Source: Pseudoduganella umbonata
Lineage (GTDB): Bacteria; Pseudomonadota; Gammaproteobacteria; Burkholderiales; Burkholderiaceae_D
Direction: 5' to 3'
Assembly: GCF_014192225.1 (NCBI RefSeq)
Contig: NZ_JACHXS010000005.1
Location: 1 to 64,000 of the forward strand
Length of the DNA: 64,000 nucleotides
Below, piece by piece: positions 52,029 to 62,237 of this stretch. Each line of letters opens with the position of its first letter. Positions within the stretch are counted from its first letter, which is position 1. A model generated the notes under the pieces. The model was not told where the DNA came from. It did no database searches and saw only the letters and a program-made list of their open reading frames with translations. A program made the translations under genes and the position numbers.

Positions 52029-54737
52029 CTAGAACTTGTAGCCCAGGCGCACATGCCAGCGGCGCCCCAACAGGTCGTAGGTCATCGTATCGGTATTCCC
52101 GTCCGTCCAGCTCTGGATATACGGAGGACGCTTGTCGAACAGGTTATCGACCCCGAACGAGAGTGCCATCGCCTTGTTGAACGCGTATTTCACACTGGCG
52201 TTGTGGTACGCGATGCTCGGTGCACGCGAGCCAATGTCTTCCGGCGCGGCATTGATGTCATCGGCCTTGCCGATGTACTGGACCGTGTAGGAACCGGACC
52301 ACGGCCCGTTGGCCGCCGTCAGGGACGCCGTCGACCGCCACTTTGCATAACTCCCCCGTCCGCCCGTGATCTTGCCGGCGTACTCGATGACCTCGCCGCC
52401 CGGGAAGGGCGTCACGTCAAAGCGGTTGAGGCGCGAGACATCGGCCGCGATAGACGACGTCCATCCGAACAGGCTGAAATCGTACATGGCGCCGAAGTCC
52501 AGGCCTGCGACCTTCTGCTGCGCTGCGTTCTCCGGCTGGGACGACAGGAAATTGATCTCGCCGGTGCGCGGATCGCGGGTGAAACTCGAGGGACGGCAGA
52601 AGATGTGGGAGAGGCCGGGCGAGTTATAGCATACCGATAGCTTGGTCGATCCCGGAACCGTTTCGATGGCGTTGTCGATCTCGATGTTGAAATAGTCGAG
52701 GGTCAGGGTCAGCGCTTTGGACGGTGTCCACACCATCCCGACCGTGAAGGTGTCTGCCTCTTCCGGTTTAAGGTTCTGGTTGCCGCCGCCCGTTGTGAGG
52801 ATTGACGGGCCAAATTGCCTGAAGCCAACTGGGACGCCGGAGGCCTGGCAGTTTTTGTAAACCGCGGAGTTCGGATCGAGCGTATTCCAGTTGTTGCATG
52901 GGTCCGTCGTCGTCAGGTTACCCTCTGAAACGCCACCGAACAGCTCAGGCACGTTCGGGACACGGAAAGCCGTCGACCTGTTCGCGCGCATTTTCAGCGC
53001 CGGCATTACCTGCCAGTCCAGACCGAGCTTGTAGGTGCCCTGCGAACCGAACAGGCTGTAGTCGGAGTAGCGCGCGGCCGCATTCATGGTCAGCGACTGC
53101 ACCAGCGGCAGCTTGGCCAGCAAGGGCACAGATAGCTCGGCAAATACCTCGCGCGCGCTGTACTGGCCCGCAATCGGATCCATGGCGTTCGTATTGGCTG
53201 CACCGGACACGATCAGGCTGTCCGGGTCGCGCCAGCCTTTCTCGCGGCGGTATTCAAAGCCGGACGCGAATCCGACCGGCCCTGCGGGCATCGAGAACAA
53301 CTCGCCGCTGATGCTCGCGTTGAAGCTCTTCTGGTCATTGCCGCCATGGTCGCGCGTCGTGAAGTGAATATACTCCAGCACCGCCGGACTCAGGTTGCCA
53401 TAGCCTAGATAATTGCCGCAGGGAGCAGAGGCCGGCGTCAGGCCGCAGGTTGCTGCGTTCAGCGTCGCATCGACCCGGTCCAGGTTGATGATGTTCGTCA
53501 TCCCGTCCACGCCCGTGTTGCGGCCCCAGTTGAGCGAGGCCGACCAGTCCCACTTCTCACCAAGAGCGCCTTTCAGGCCGGCAACGATGCGGAAGGTGTT
53601 CGTCTCCTGGAAGAAGTAGCGTGGCCCCACTTCAGCCACCCTACGCCGTTCCAAGGTGAGGTTCTGCCCCGTTGGATTAGTCGGATGGGTTGCAGCTATC
53701 TCGATCGGACGATAGACACCGATCGCACCTGGCGTCGCCAGCTGCTCCGACTTGCGGTTCGTGAACATGAGCTCGCTGAACATGTCCACGCGATCGGTCA
53801 GGCGCATATTGCCGAAGGCACCGACACCGACGCGCTTGATCGGGTTGACCGCGTTCAGGAAGGGATTACTGTTGTACGCATGCTTGGCAGCGCTGTAGGT
53901 CTCGAAGCCGCGTGGGTTCCCGTTCGGATCTTGGTTGAAGTTGACGCGGCGGCCATCTGCGAGCCGGGCACGGCCGCCGATGGTGGACGAACTGCCGGAG
54001 CAGACCAGCTCGCCGTCCTCTTCGAACAGCGCGCAAGGCGCGCGTGAGGCCAGATTGACGGCGCCGCTCTCGGAGTAGTTCAGCGATGCCATCAGCGATC
54101 CGCGTTCGCTTCGTGTGCCCCATACGAGATCAGCGGACTTCTCGTCACCGTCGCCGCGTTCCGTCTTCCCGTAGCGGACGGCGGCCTCGACACCCTCGAT
54201 TGCCTTCTTGGTGATGATGTTGACGACACCGGCAACGGCATCGGCGCCATAGATCGCCGACGCTCCGTCCTTGAGCACCTCGATCCGCTCGATCATCGCG
54301 ACCGGGATCATGTTCAGGTCGACCGAACTATTGGCGCCAGTCCCACCCGACACGACGCGGCGACCGTTCAGAAGCACCAGTGTTCGGTCGATGCCGAGGC
54401 CGCGTAGATTGACTTGAGTGGTCCCATAACCGTTACTGGTCCAATAAGCGCTTGTCTGGTTCCCCGCTGTGCCGGCGGACGACGGCAGGCGCTGGAGCAG
54501 CGTCTCGACCGAAATTGCACCGGAGCGCTGGATGGTCTCGGCGTCGATCACGGTGACCGGGCCGACGCCAGTGAGCTGCTCCTGTCGCAGGTTGATCCGG
54601 CTGCCCGTAATCTGTACTCGCTCCATCCCGCTAGCCTGCGTATTTTCGCTGGTAGCGGGCTGCTGTGCATGGACGCTCTGCTGCAGGACTAGCATTGCGA
54701 GCGCGGCTGTCGTTCCTGGGACGTATTTGCGAACCAT
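52029..54737 (-). CDS. TonB-dependent outer-membrane receptor
   Basis: This 902-residue receptor has a signal peptide (ALAMLVLQQSVHAQ). A plug domain follows (TVIDAETIQRSGAISVETLL, VNLRGLGIDRTLVLLNGRRV, YGADAVAGVVNIITKK) and a 22-strand-type barrel ending LGRRWHVRLGYKF. The plug type with many GRRVVSGGTG-like residues is that of large-substrate receptors of the betaproteobacteria and sphingomonads. The substrate is not evident: the linked PepSY/reductase genes point to a siderophore or metal complex. It starts at ATG 54737 with a GGAGGG site (CCGGAGGG) before it. Confidence 0.9.
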   Translation of the reverse strand: MVRKYVPGTTAALAMLVLQQSVHAQQPATSENTQASGMERVQITGSRINLRQEQLTGVGPVTVIDAETIQRSGAISVETLLQRLPSSAGTAGNQTSAYWTSNGYGTTQVNLRGLGIDRTLVLLNGRRVVSGGTGANSSVDLNMIPVAMIERIEVLKDGASAIYGADAVAGVVNIITKKAIEGVEAAVRYGKTERGDGDEKSADLVWGTRSERGSLMASLNYSESGAVNLASRAPCALFEEDGELVCSGSSSTIGGRARLADGRRVNFNQDPNGNPRGFETYSAAKHAYNSNPFLNAVNPIKRVGVGAFGNMRLTDRVDMFSELMFTNRKSEQLATPGAIGVYRPIEIAATHPTNPTGQNLTLERRRVAEVGPRYFFQETNTFRIVAGLKGALGEKWDWSASLNWGRNTGVDGMTNIINLDRVDATLNAATCGLTPASAPCGNYLGYGNLSPAVLEYIHFTTRDHGGNDQKSFNASISGELFSMPAGPVGFASGFEYRREKGWRDPDSLIVSGAANTNAMDPIAGQYSAREVFAELSVPLLAKLPLVQSLTMNAAARYSDYSLFGSQGTYKLGLDWQVMPALKMRANRSTAFRVPNVPELFGGVSEGNLTTTDPCNNWNTLDPNSAVYKNCQASGVPVGFRQFGPSILTTGGGNQNLKPEEADTFTVGMVWTPSKALTLTLDYFNIEIDNAIETVPGSTKLSVCYNSPGLSHIFCRPSSFTRDPRTGEINFLSSQPENAAQQKVAGLDFGAMYDFSLFGWTSSIAADVSRLNRFDVTPFPGGEVIEYAGKITGGRGSYAKWRSTASLTAANGPWSGSYTVQYIGKADDINAAPEDIGSRAPSIAYHNASVKYAFNKAMALSFGVDNLFDKRPPYIQSWTDGNTDTMTYDLLGRRWHVRLGYKF

Positions 54738-55016
54738 TTACCCTCCGGCTATTTTTGTGGGTACTAAAGGACTGCAACGCTGCGATTTCAGGTGACAGCA
54801 CATGGTGGCATCAAGTTTGTGATTAACCGCTTGTCTATACAATTTCGCAGCGTTTTTAATGTAGCGCGAATTTCTCGTGCAAGCAAGAAATAGACTTTTT
54901 TACGACATTCTGCCAAACAGAGTTTTTTCCTATTGCCGGTCAAAACATGCTGCAGACAGTGCTAAGGTCAAGGTGCCAGCCAAGGATCTAGGCTGCACGT
55001 TCTCTTGAAAATTCCT
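54738..55016. other. Divergent intergenic region upstream of receptor and Cu(I) ATPase
   Basis: This AT-rich region of 279 bases separates the minus-strand receptor from the plus-strand ATPase. No clear Fur box (GATAATGATTATC type) was found for the receptor. The ATPase promoter begins at 55017. Confidence 0.5.
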
Positions 55017-55047
55017 TTGACCCTCCCATGATGGGAAGGGATAAGGT
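55017..55047 (+). promoter_or_regulatory. CueR-type promoter of the Cu(I) ATPase gene
   Basis: TTGACC (55017-55022) and TAAGGT (55042-55047) flank a 19-base spacer whose dyad (CCCTCCCAT / ATGGGAAGGG) overlaps both boxes. This is the classical CueR-activated copA promoter. The cognate cueR is encoded at 57492-57980 in the same operon. Confidence 0.9.
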
Positions 55048-55074
55048 GGTGGTGGTCAGATTTTGGAGAACGGT

Positions 55075-57495
55075 ATGAATCTCACCTTTACATCGAATGC
55101 AACAGCACTGGACCACGCGTTCAAGGTCAATGGCATGACGTGCGCTTCTTGTGTAGCGCGCGTTGAAAAAGCACTGCAAGCCGTGCCCGGCGTGGAAAGC
55201 GCATCCTTGAATCTCGCCACTGAACGCGCAACAGTGCGCGCCACCTCTGCCACCAGCCTGACGTCAATCCACGAGGCTGTCGAGAATGCTGGGTACAGCG
55301 TTCCAGAGGAAAAGATCGCACTGTCGATCAGCGGCATGACTTGCGCTTCCTGTGTCGGCCGTGTCGAAAAGGCGCTGAGCAAGGTCCCTGGCGTCACCTC
55401 GGTATCGGTCAATCTGGCAACCGAAAAAGCGCAGGTCGGCGTCGCAAGCGGGGTAAATCCAGATGTCGTTATGGATGCAGTGCGACAGGCTGGATACGAA
55501 GCTGTGCTGGCGGAAAATAGCGGTGCCAAGGCAGACGGCCCCGCGCTACCGCCATGGTGGCGCGCTGCAGCAGCTGGGATGCTCAGCCTGCCGCTCATCG
55601 TGCCCATGCTGGTGATGCCACTCGGCTGGGATTGGTCAGTGCCTGGCTGGTTGCAGCTCTTGCTGGCAACACCAGTGCAGTTCTGGCTCGGTGCCCGCTT
55701 CTATCAAGCCGGCTGGAAGGCGCTGCGCGCAGGCGCGGGCAACATGGACTTGCTCGTAGCTTTCGGTACCTCGGCGGCCTACGGTCTCTCTTTATATCTG
55801 CTAGCCACCCATGGCAGCGACGATGGTATGCACCACCTGTATTTCGAATCCTCAGCGGTCATCATCACGCTTGTCCTCCTGGGCAAATGGCTCGAAGAGC
55901 GTGCCAAGCACCAGACCGTCGCAGCCATCAAGGCGCTGGAGTCGTTGCGCGCGACCACCGCCATCGTCCGGCGCGACGGCGTGGACCAGGAAGTACCGGT
56001 AACCGAGGTCCGGCACGGCGACCTCTTCCTCGTCATGCCGGGCGGCCGTGTACCCGTCGATGGCGTGATTGTGGAGGGGAACAGCCACCTGGACGAATCG
56101 TTGCTGACCGGCGAGAGCCTGCCTATCGCCAAGACGACAGGCGATACCTTGACGGGAGGCGCCATGAACGCCGACGGCGCCCTGGTAGCCCAAGCGACGG
56201 CCGTCGGCAGTGAGACCACGCTATCCCGCATCATCCGGATGGTCGAGGATGCTCAAGCAGTCAAGGCGCCTATCCAACGGCTTGTCGATCGGGTCAGCGC
56301 AGTGTTCGTTCCGGTGGTGTTGGTACTCGCCGTGCTGACTTTCATCAGTTGGGGGATAGCAAGCGGTAACTGGGAACAGGCCTTGCTGAACGCCGTGGCG
56401 GTGATGGTGATTGCATGTCCATGCGCCCTTGGCCTGGCAACGCCCACATCGATCATGGTCGGCACAGGGACTGCAGCCCGGTACGGCATCCTGATCAAGG
56501 ACGCCGAGGCGCTCGAAACGGCACATGCCGTGACAGTCGTGGCATTCGATAAAACAGGCACCCTTACCGAAGGCAAGCCTGCCGTGGTAGCTATCGAAAG
56601 CGCGGGCATGCCAGAACCGGGTGTCCTGCAACTGGCGAGCGCCGTGCAGCAGCTGAGCGACCATCCGCTGGCAAAAGCTGTCCAGGCGGAAGTATACAGT
56701 CGGGCTATTGCAGTCCCTTCCGCCACCAATGCGCAGGCATTGCCGGGCCGTGGGGTACAGGCCGATATCGACGGCAACACCGTATTTCTCGGGAATGGGC
56801 GCATGATGCACGAGCTCGGTGTGGTGACAAATGGCCTAGCGGACGCCGCCACGGGCCACGAAGCGGCAGGCCGTACTGTCTCGTGGCTGGCATTGAAAGG
56901 CGAGCATGGCGTTGAACTGGTCGGCATACTGGCGTTCGGCGACACGCTCAAGCCTTCCGCCCGTGCCGCTGTAGCCCGCTTGTCCCACATGGGAATTAAA
57001 TCCATCATGCTTACGGGTGACAACGCCGGCGCCGCGCGTGTCATCGCAGAAGCAATTGGCATCGCCGACGTCCGATCAGGACTGTTACCCGCCGATAAAT
57101 CGCATGTCGTCACGACACTGAAACAGCAGGGTGAGACCGTCTGCTTTGTCGGCGATGGCATCAACGATGCGATTGCCCTGGCTGCAGCCGATCTTGGGGT
57201 CGCAATGGCAACCGGTAGCGAAGTCGCGATGCATACAGCCAGCATCACCCTGATGCGCGGTGATCCGTTGTTGGTCTCGCAGGCAATCGATGTATCGAAG
57301 CGAACCTACCGGAAGATCCGGCAGAACCTGGGCTGGGCGTTTATCTACAATATCGTCGGCATTCCAATGGCCGCCCTGGGTTACCTGAATCCGGTGGTTG
57401 CGGGCGCTGCCATGGCACTGAGCAGTGTGAGCGTGGTGGCCAATTCGCTGCTGCTGCGCCGCTGGCAACCGACCAGAGACGTGGAGGAATTATGA
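55075..57495 (+). CDS. copA: P1B-type Cu(I)-exporting ATPase CopA
   Basis: This 806-residue ATPase has two heavy-metal-associated domains (GMTCASC at about 19 and 86). Motifs [13 protein letters not shown] (about 447), [10 protein letters not shown] (about 491), HPLAKAV and [10 protein letters not shown] (about 692) are all present. The terminal helices end [20 protein letters not shown], the MxxSS pattern of Cu+ pumps. It exports cytoplasmic Cu(I). ATG 55075 is preceded by GGAG (55065-55068). Its stop overlaps cueR by four bases. It differs from the YHS/HMBD ATPase at 19501-21906, so the locus has two Cu(I) pumps of distinct N-terminal design. Confidence 0.95.
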   Translation: MNLTFTSNATALDHAFKVNGMTCASCVARVEKALQAVPGVESASLNLATERATVRATSATSLTSIHEAVENAGYSVPEEKIALSISGMTCASCVGRVEKALSKVPGVTSVSVNLATEKAQVGVASGVNPDVVMDAVRQAGYEAVLAENSGAKADGPALPPWWRAAAAGMLSLPLIVPMLVMPLGWDWSVPGWLQLLLATPVQFWLGARFYQAGWKALRAGAGNMDLLVAFGTSAAYGLSLYLLATHGSDDGMHHLYFESSAVIITLVLLGKWLEERAKHQTVAAIKALESLRATTAIVRRDGVDQEVPVTEVRHGDLFLVMPGGRVPVDGVIVEGNSHLDESLLTGESLPIAKTTGDTLTGGAMNADGALVAQATAVGSETTLSRIIRMVEDAQAVKAPIQRLVDRVSAVFVPVVLVLAVLTFISWGIASGNWEQALLNAVAVMVIACPCALGLATPTSIMVGTGTAARYGILIKDAEALETAHAVTVVAFDKTGTLTEGKPAVVAIESAGMPEPGVLQLASAVQQLSDHPLAKAVQAEVYSRAIAVPSATNAQALPGRGVQADIDGNTVFLGNGRMMHELGVVTNGLADAATGHEAAGRTVSWLALKGEHGVELVGILAFGDTLKPSARAAVARLSHMGIKSIMLTGDNAGAARVIAEAIGIADVRSGLLPADKSHVVTTLKQQGETVCFVGDGINDAIALAAADLGVAMATGSEVAMHTASITLMRGDPLLVSQAIDVSKRTYRKIRQNLGWAFIYNIVGIPMAALGYLNPVVAGAAMALSSVSVVANSLLLRRWQPTRDVEEL

Positions 57496-57980
57496 ATATT
57501 GGACAGGCAGCGGACGCCTCCGGGGTGTCTGCGAAAATGATTCGCTACTACGAGAGTATCGGGCTCATCGCCAAGGCTGGCCGCAGCGAAGCAGGATACC
57601 GTCGCTACACACAAAATGAAGTTCAGACGCTCCGCTTCATCAGGCGCTCGCGTGATCTCGGCTTTTCGATCGAGCGGATCAAGACATTGCTGGGCTTATG
57701 GGAAGACCGGGATCGTAAAAGCGCCGACGTGAAAGATCTGGCACGCCAGTATATTGCTGAGCTTGAGGAAGACATTCGCAAATTGCAGTCCATCCGCGAT
57801 CAGCTGCACGAATTGTCCGATTCCTGCCACGGTAACCACAGGCCGGACTGCCCGATACTGGATGACTTGGCCACTACAACCCAGCAAGTTCCCGCTGCTG
57901 ATTCCCATTCCGATCGAGCAGGCTGCCACCTGGCTCCGGATGTGCAGCAACAACCAGCCCGACGACGCAATAGGACTTGA
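57492..57980 (+). CDS. cueR: MerR-family Cu(I)-responsive regulator CueR
   Basis: This 162-residue activator has a winged-helix start ([20 protein letters not shown]) and a long dimerisation helix. The metal loop has [12 protein letters not shown], where two Cys eight apart fit the Cu(I)/Ag(I) site of CueR. An unusually long C-terminal tail ([20 protein letters not shown]) with His and an extra Cys extends about 30 residues beyond typical CueR. It overlaps the copA stop by four bases. It is expected to activate the 19-bp-spacer promoters found in the window. Confidence 0.92.
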   Translation: MNIGQAADASGVSAKMIRYYESIGLIAKAGRSEAGYRRYTQNEVQTLRFIRRSRDLGFSIERIKTLLGLWEDRDRKSADVKDLARQYIAELEEDIRKLQSIRDQLHELSDSCHGNHRPDCPILDDLATTTQQVPAADSHSDRAGCHLAPDVQQQPARRRNRT

Positions 57981-58007
57981 CCTTGCCATGGTTGGAAGGC
58001 CTACAGT
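57977..58007 (+). promoter_or_regulatory. CueR-type promoter of the copper chaperone gene
   Basis: TTGACC (57977-57982) and TACAGT (58002-58007) flank 19 bases that contain a CueR-box-like dyad (ACCTTGCCA / TGGTTGGAAGG). It starts inside the last codons of cueR and lies about 95 bases before the chaperone ATG. Confidence 0.8.
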
Positions 58008-58100
58008 ACCAAACGAATCGTCGGATGATTTATTCGGTGGACCATGGTTATTTTGCCGAGCAGCCGATGCCTTCGTTCAACCTATCAAAGGAGTAAAACC

Positions 58101-58307
58101 ATGTATGAGTTCCAGGTAGAGAAAATGAACTGCGGTGGGTGTGCGAGCAGTGTAAAACGTTCCGTGCAGGGCGTTGACAGCAGTGCCAAAGTGGACATCG
58201 ACCTGTCGAGTCGCACCGTACGGGTCGACACCGAGGTCGATATCGACAAAGTCAAAGCCGCGATCATCGAAGCTGGATACCCGGTCGCCGGCTCCACGAA
58301 GCTTTAA
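58101..58307 (+). CDS. copZ: CopZ-like copper chaperone (single HMA domain)
   Basis: This 68-residue cytoplasmic protein consists of one HMA domain with the metal motif KMNCGGCASSVKR and the strand/helix order ending AAIIEAGYPVAGS. It would carry Cu(I) to CopA. A strong GGAG site (aaaGGAGtaaaacc) precedes ATG 58101. It has its own CueR-type promoter. The motif MNCGGC is slightly different from the MTCASC of the ATPase domains. Confidence 0.9.
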   Translation: MYEFQVEKMNCGGCASSVKRSVQGVDSSAKVDIDLSSRTVRVDTEVDIDKVKAAIIEAGYPVAGSTKL

Positions 58308-58378
58308 TCTGCCAGTCACTGTGGAACGGCTCACGCCGGTCCACGGCCGCTCATCTACACATTTCCCGGAGAATCACC

Positions 58379-58822
58379 ATGATCCGTCATCTCGTCTCGC
58401 GCATCGCCACTGCAGGCGCTTTAATCATTCCTCTTCTTGCTCACGCGGCTGCACCAACGATTGAGGTTTTCAAGAGCGCATCTTGCGGATGCTGTGCGAA
58501 GTGGGTGAAACACCTCGAAGCAAATGGTTTCAGTGTCAAGACACAGGACGTCGCGAATCCTGCGGACTATCGCCAGAAGGCGGGCATTCCTGACTCTCTG
58601 GGTTCATGCCATACCGCACTGGTGCGCGGTTATGCGATCGAAGGCCATGTGCCAGCGGCCGATATAAAGCGCTTGTTGGCTGAAACGCCCAGAGCGAAGG
58701 GGCTAGCCGTGCCTGGCATGCCACTCGGCTCTCCTGGCATGGAGGGGCCTCGCAAGGATCCGTATGAGGTTTTGCTAGTCCAGGCTGATGGTCGGACGAC
58801 CGTATACAAGCGCTATAACTAA
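58379..58822 (+). CDS. DUF411 exported metal-binding protein
   Basis: This 147-residue protein has a signal peptide (AGALIIPLLAHAAA). The DUF411 thioredoxin-like domain has the Cys-rich block VFKSASCGCCAKWVKHLEAN, then PDSLGSCHTALVRGYAIEGH and LAVPGMPLGSPGMEGP. Cys-Gly-Cys-Cys, Cys-His and the Met pair suit Cu(I) binding. It probably acts in the periplasm with the copper system. GGAG lies about ten bases before the ATG. It is 71 bases after copZ. Confidence 0.9.
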   Translation: MIRHLVSRIATAGALIIPLLAHAAAPTIEVFKSASCGCCAKWVKHLEANGFSVKTQDVANPADYRQKAGIPDSLGSCHTALVRGYAIEGHVPAADIKRLLAETPRAKGLAVPGMPLGSPGMEGPRKDPYEVLLVQADGRTTVYKRYN

Positions 58823-58991
58823 TTATGGCTGACGGCGGGGCAATCGCCAGAATGCCTCGTGCACAGGTCATGTCGATGGACTGCAGCGAATAATGCTGAT
58901 CCGGACAGCAGCCATGCCGCATGCGCTTTCCAGCGACAGCGCTCGTGCAAAGACAAATTGTCAGAATTACCAAGAGAATCGCTTTTATGTT

Positions 58992-61900
58992 TCATTGTAG
59001 CGACTTTCTCACGGACTTCGACGAACCCTCGTCGGGCGCGGGGCGTTGGAGCTGACCGAGACGCGCATATAGTGCCGGCAAGACGAACAATGTCAGCAGC
59101 GTGGCAGAGAATAACCCGCCAATGACCACCGTTGCCAAGGGCCGCTGCACCTCCGCGCCTGCCCCGGTTGCCAGTGCCATCGGCACGAAGCCCAGCGACG
59201 CCACCAGTGCCGTCATCAGAACAGGCCGCAGCCGACGCAAGGCCCCTGCCCTGACGGCTTCACGCCATGGCATGGTCTTGGCCAGGTCGTCGATCGCACC
59301 GATCATTACCAGGCCATTGAGCACTGCTACGCCGGACAGGGCAATGAACCCGACAGCGGCCGAGATCGAGAATGGCAGTCCGCGCAGCCAAAGCGCGACA
59401 ATGCCGCCGATTAGGGCCAGTGGTACGCCGGTAAAAACGACCCCGGCTGCGCGCCAGGTGCCGACCGCCGAGTAAAGTAGAACAATGATCAAGGCGAAAC
59501 AGGCGGGCACGACCACCGCGAGGCGCAGGCGGGCACGTTCCAGGTTCTCGAATTGACCACCCCACGCCAGCCAGGTCCCAGGAGGCCGCTGCACTTTTGC
59601 GTCAATCGCTGCTCGGGCATCCTGAACGACGCCGGCGATATCCCGGCCGCGCACGTTAGCCTGCACAACAATTCGACGCTTACCGTCTTCGCGGCTGATC
59701 TGATTGGGCCCCTTCCCGCTCTCGAGCGTGGCGACCGCGCTCAGCGGCACGAAACTGCCCGATGGGGTCAGTATGGGAAGCTGACGCAGCGCCTCGACGT
59801 CGTTGCGGTCCTGATCGCCCAGCTTGACGACCACGTCGAAACGGCGATCGCCTTCGTAGATGGTGCCTGCTTCGCGGCCGGCAACTGCGGCGGCCAGCGT
59901 AGAAAACACGTCCTCGGCGGTCAGGCCCACGCGCGCCATCGCATCGCGGTCAGGTCGCGCGGCTAATAGCGGCAGCCCTTCGACCTGCTCGACCCTAACG
60001 TCCACGGCGCCGTCGACGGCGCGCAGCTGGGTCGCAACTTGCTCGGCCGTCTGTAGCATGGCCGCGAAGTCGTCGCCAAACACTTTGATGGCGATATCGC
60101 CACGCACACCGGCCAGCAGTTCGTTAAAACGCATCTGGATCGGCTGCGTCAATTCGTAGTTCTGGCCAGGAACGGCCGCCACCGCATGCTCGATCTTCTC
60201 GACCAATTCCGATTTGCTCAACGATGGGTCGGGCCATTGGGCCCGTTCCTTTACGATGACGAAGGTGTCCGTCACATTGGGTGGCATAGGGTCCGATGCC
60301 AGTTCGGCCGTGCCCGTGCGCGAAAACACCAGTTTGACTTCGGGCAGTTTGGCGACCGCCTTTTCTACTGCGAACTGCATCGCCTGGCTTTGGTCGACGG
60401 ATGTGCCGGGAATGCGCGCCACCTGCAGTAACACGTCCTGCTCATCCAGCGTGGGCAGAAACTCCTGCCCGAGCGTTTGAAACAGCAGCAGCGCGCCGGC
60501 CAATGCGCCGGCCGCAATGCCACCTGTTACCCACGGGCGCGCGATCGCGCGGTCCAGCCACGGCGCATAGCTGCGTCCGGCGGCAGCGACAATGCGGTTG
60601 TCGGCATGGTGCACGCTGCGCGACAGCCACAGAGCGATCACGGCCGGGACCATGGTCAAGGACAGGACGAAAGCACATGTCAGGGCCAGGATGACGGTAA
60701 CGGCCATCGGGGCAAACATGCGCCCTTCAACGCCCTGGAACGACAGCAGCGGCACGTACACTAGGATGATGATTGCTTGGCCATACACGCTGGGACGGAT
60801 CATCTCGCGCGCCGCGGCGGCGACGACGGCCATGCGCTCGGCTTTGTCCAGCACCTTCCCTGTCGCCTGCTGCCGCTCACCGATGCGGCGCAATGCGTTC
60901 TCCACGATGATGACAGCCCCGTCGACGATCAGCCCGAAGTCGAGCGCCCCAAGGCTCATCAGATTGGCTGAAAGCCCTACTTTCAGCATGCCTGCCGAAG
61001 TCAGCAGCATCGTGATGGGAATAACGGCAGCCGCGATTAATGCCGCGCGCAGATTGCCGAGCAATGCGAACAGAACAGCGATCACTAGGAGCGCGCCCTC
61101 TGTGAGGTTCGTTGCCACGGTCCGGATGGTGGCATCCACCAGCCGCGTGCGGTCGAGCACCGGCTTGATGACCAAGCCAGGCGGCAGCGACCGTGCGATT
61201 TCCTTGAGGCGAGCATCAACGGCGGCGGCCACGGTGCGGCTGTTCTCGCCGATACGCATGACAGCAGTTCCAACAACGACCTCGACGCCACCTTCGGAGG
61301 CCGAGCCGAAGCGCATTTCCTGGCCGATGCCGACGGTGGCCACTTGCGATAGCAGGACCGGCATACCGCCGCGGGTGGCAATGACCGTCTTGCCCAGTTC
61401 TTCGACACTTCCGACGCGCGCATCCGCCTGGACAGTCAGCGCTTCGCCGTTCTGGACGAGCACGCCCGCGCCTGCGCTGGTGTTGTTGCGTTCGAGTGCT
61501 TCGGCCAAGGCCGTCAGGCTGATGCCGAGTGCGGCCAACCGCTGCGTGTCGGGCGAAACCACGTACTGCTTGACGTACCCGCCGATGACATCGACACCAG
61601 CTAACCCGGGCGTGTTTTTCAGTTGCGGCGCGACGATCCAGTCCTGCACTGTACGCAGATACGTCGCCTTATCGACCGCCGTGCGCAACGTTTGCCCCTC
61701 AGGGGTGACATAGCTGTCGTCGGGCGCCATGCCGGCACCGCCTTTTGCACCATGCGTGTTGGTGAACTCCACGGTCCACATGTACACGTCACCCAGTCCG
61801 GTGGCGATCGGGCCGATGGTGGTGGTGACGCCTGAAGGGAGCGAGCGTTCAGCCGCGCGCAGCCGCTCGGCAATCTGCTGCCGGGCAAAGTAAATGTCGG

Positions 61901-62201
61901 TGCCGTCCTTGAAAATGGTCGTCACCTGTGCAAAGCCGTGCCGGGTCAGCGAGCGCGTCGATTCCAGCCCCGGTATGCCAGCGAAGGCCGTTTCGATCGG
62001 ATAGGTCACTTGCCGCTCAACGTCGGCCGGTGCCAGTGCGGGGGCCACGACATTGATCTGCACCTGTGTGTTCGTAATGTCGGGCACAGCGTCGATCGGC
62101 AAGCGCGCCAATGCCAGAGCGCCAATGATTGCCAGGAACAGGGTGGCCAGCAGCACATGCCAGGGCCGGGCGACGGACATGTTGACGATGCGTGCGATCA
62201 T
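58992..62201 (-). CDS. czcA: Heavy-metal RND transporter CzcA-type
   Basis: This 1069-residue inner-membrane antiporter has the CzcA hallmark helix-4 motif (DFGLIVDGAVIIVENALRRI), typical of divalent-metal (Zn, Co, Cd, Ni) HME-RND pumps. The first helix and loop are LFLAIIGALALARLPIDAVP and DITNTQVQINVVAPALAP. The C-terminal half ends with VLPALYARLGQ. It starts at ATG 62201, 36 bases after the czcB stop on the minus strand. It is the third gene of czcCBA. The monovalent CusA in the window lacks the DFG..VDG motif. Confidence 0.95.
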   Translation of the reverse strand: MIARIVNMSVARPWHVLLATLFLAIIGALALARLPIDAVPDITNTQVQINVVAPALAPADVERQVTYPIETAFAGIPGLESTRSLTRHGFAQVTTIFKDGTDIYFARQQIAERLRAAERSLPSGVTTTIGPIATGLGDVYMWTVEFTNTHGAKGGAGMAPDDSYVTPEGQTLRTAVDKATYLRTVQDWIVAPQLKNTPGLAGVDVIGGYVKQYVVSPDTQRLAALGISLTALAEALERNNTSAGAGVLVQNGEALTVQADARVGSVEELGKTVIATRGGMPVLLSQVATVGIGQEMRFGSASEGGVEVVVGTAVMRIGENSRTVAAAVDARLKEIARSLPPGLVIKPVLDRTRLVDATIRTVATNLTEGALLVIAVLFALLGNLRAALIAAAVIPITMLLTSAGMLKVGLSANLMSLGALDFGLIVDGAVIIVENALRRIGERQQATGKVLDKAERMAVVAAAAREMIRPSVYGQAIIILVYVPLLSFQGVEGRMFAPMAVTVILALTCAFVLSLTMVPAVIALWLSRSVHHADNRIVAAAGRSYAPWLDRAIARPWVTGGIAAGALAGALLLFQTLGQEFLPTLDEQDVLLQVARIPGTSVDQSQAMQFAVEKAVAKLPEVKLVFSRTGTAELASDPMPPNVTDTFVIVKERAQWPDPSLSKSELVEKIEHAVAAVPGQNYELTQPIQMRFNELLAGVRGDIAIKVFGDDFAAMLQTAEQVATQLRAVDGAVDVRVEQVEGLPLLAARPDRDAMARVGLTAEDVFSTLAAAVAGREAGTIYEGDRRFDVVVKLGDQDRNDVEALRQLPILTPSGSFVPLSAVATLESGKGPNQISREDGKRRIVVQANVRGRDIAGVVQDARAAIDAKVQRPPGTWLAWGGQFENLERARLRLAVVVPACFALIIVLLYSAVGTWRAAGVVFTGVPLALIGGIVALWLRGLPFSISAAVGFIALSGVAVLNGLVMIGAIDDLAKTMPWREAVRAGALRRLRPVLMTALVASLGFVPMALATGAGAEVQRPLATVVIGGLFSATLLTLFVLPALYARLGQLQRPAPDEGSSKSVRKSLQ

Positions 62202-62237
62202 GCCGGCTCCTCCTGCAACTCGGCGGCTCGGTACCGA

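Noticed and set aside
60592..61713. A 373-codon plus-strand open frame opposite czcA
   Set aside because: Composition is Ser/Thr/Ala/Arg-rich shadow sequence; czcA on the other strand is unambiguous.
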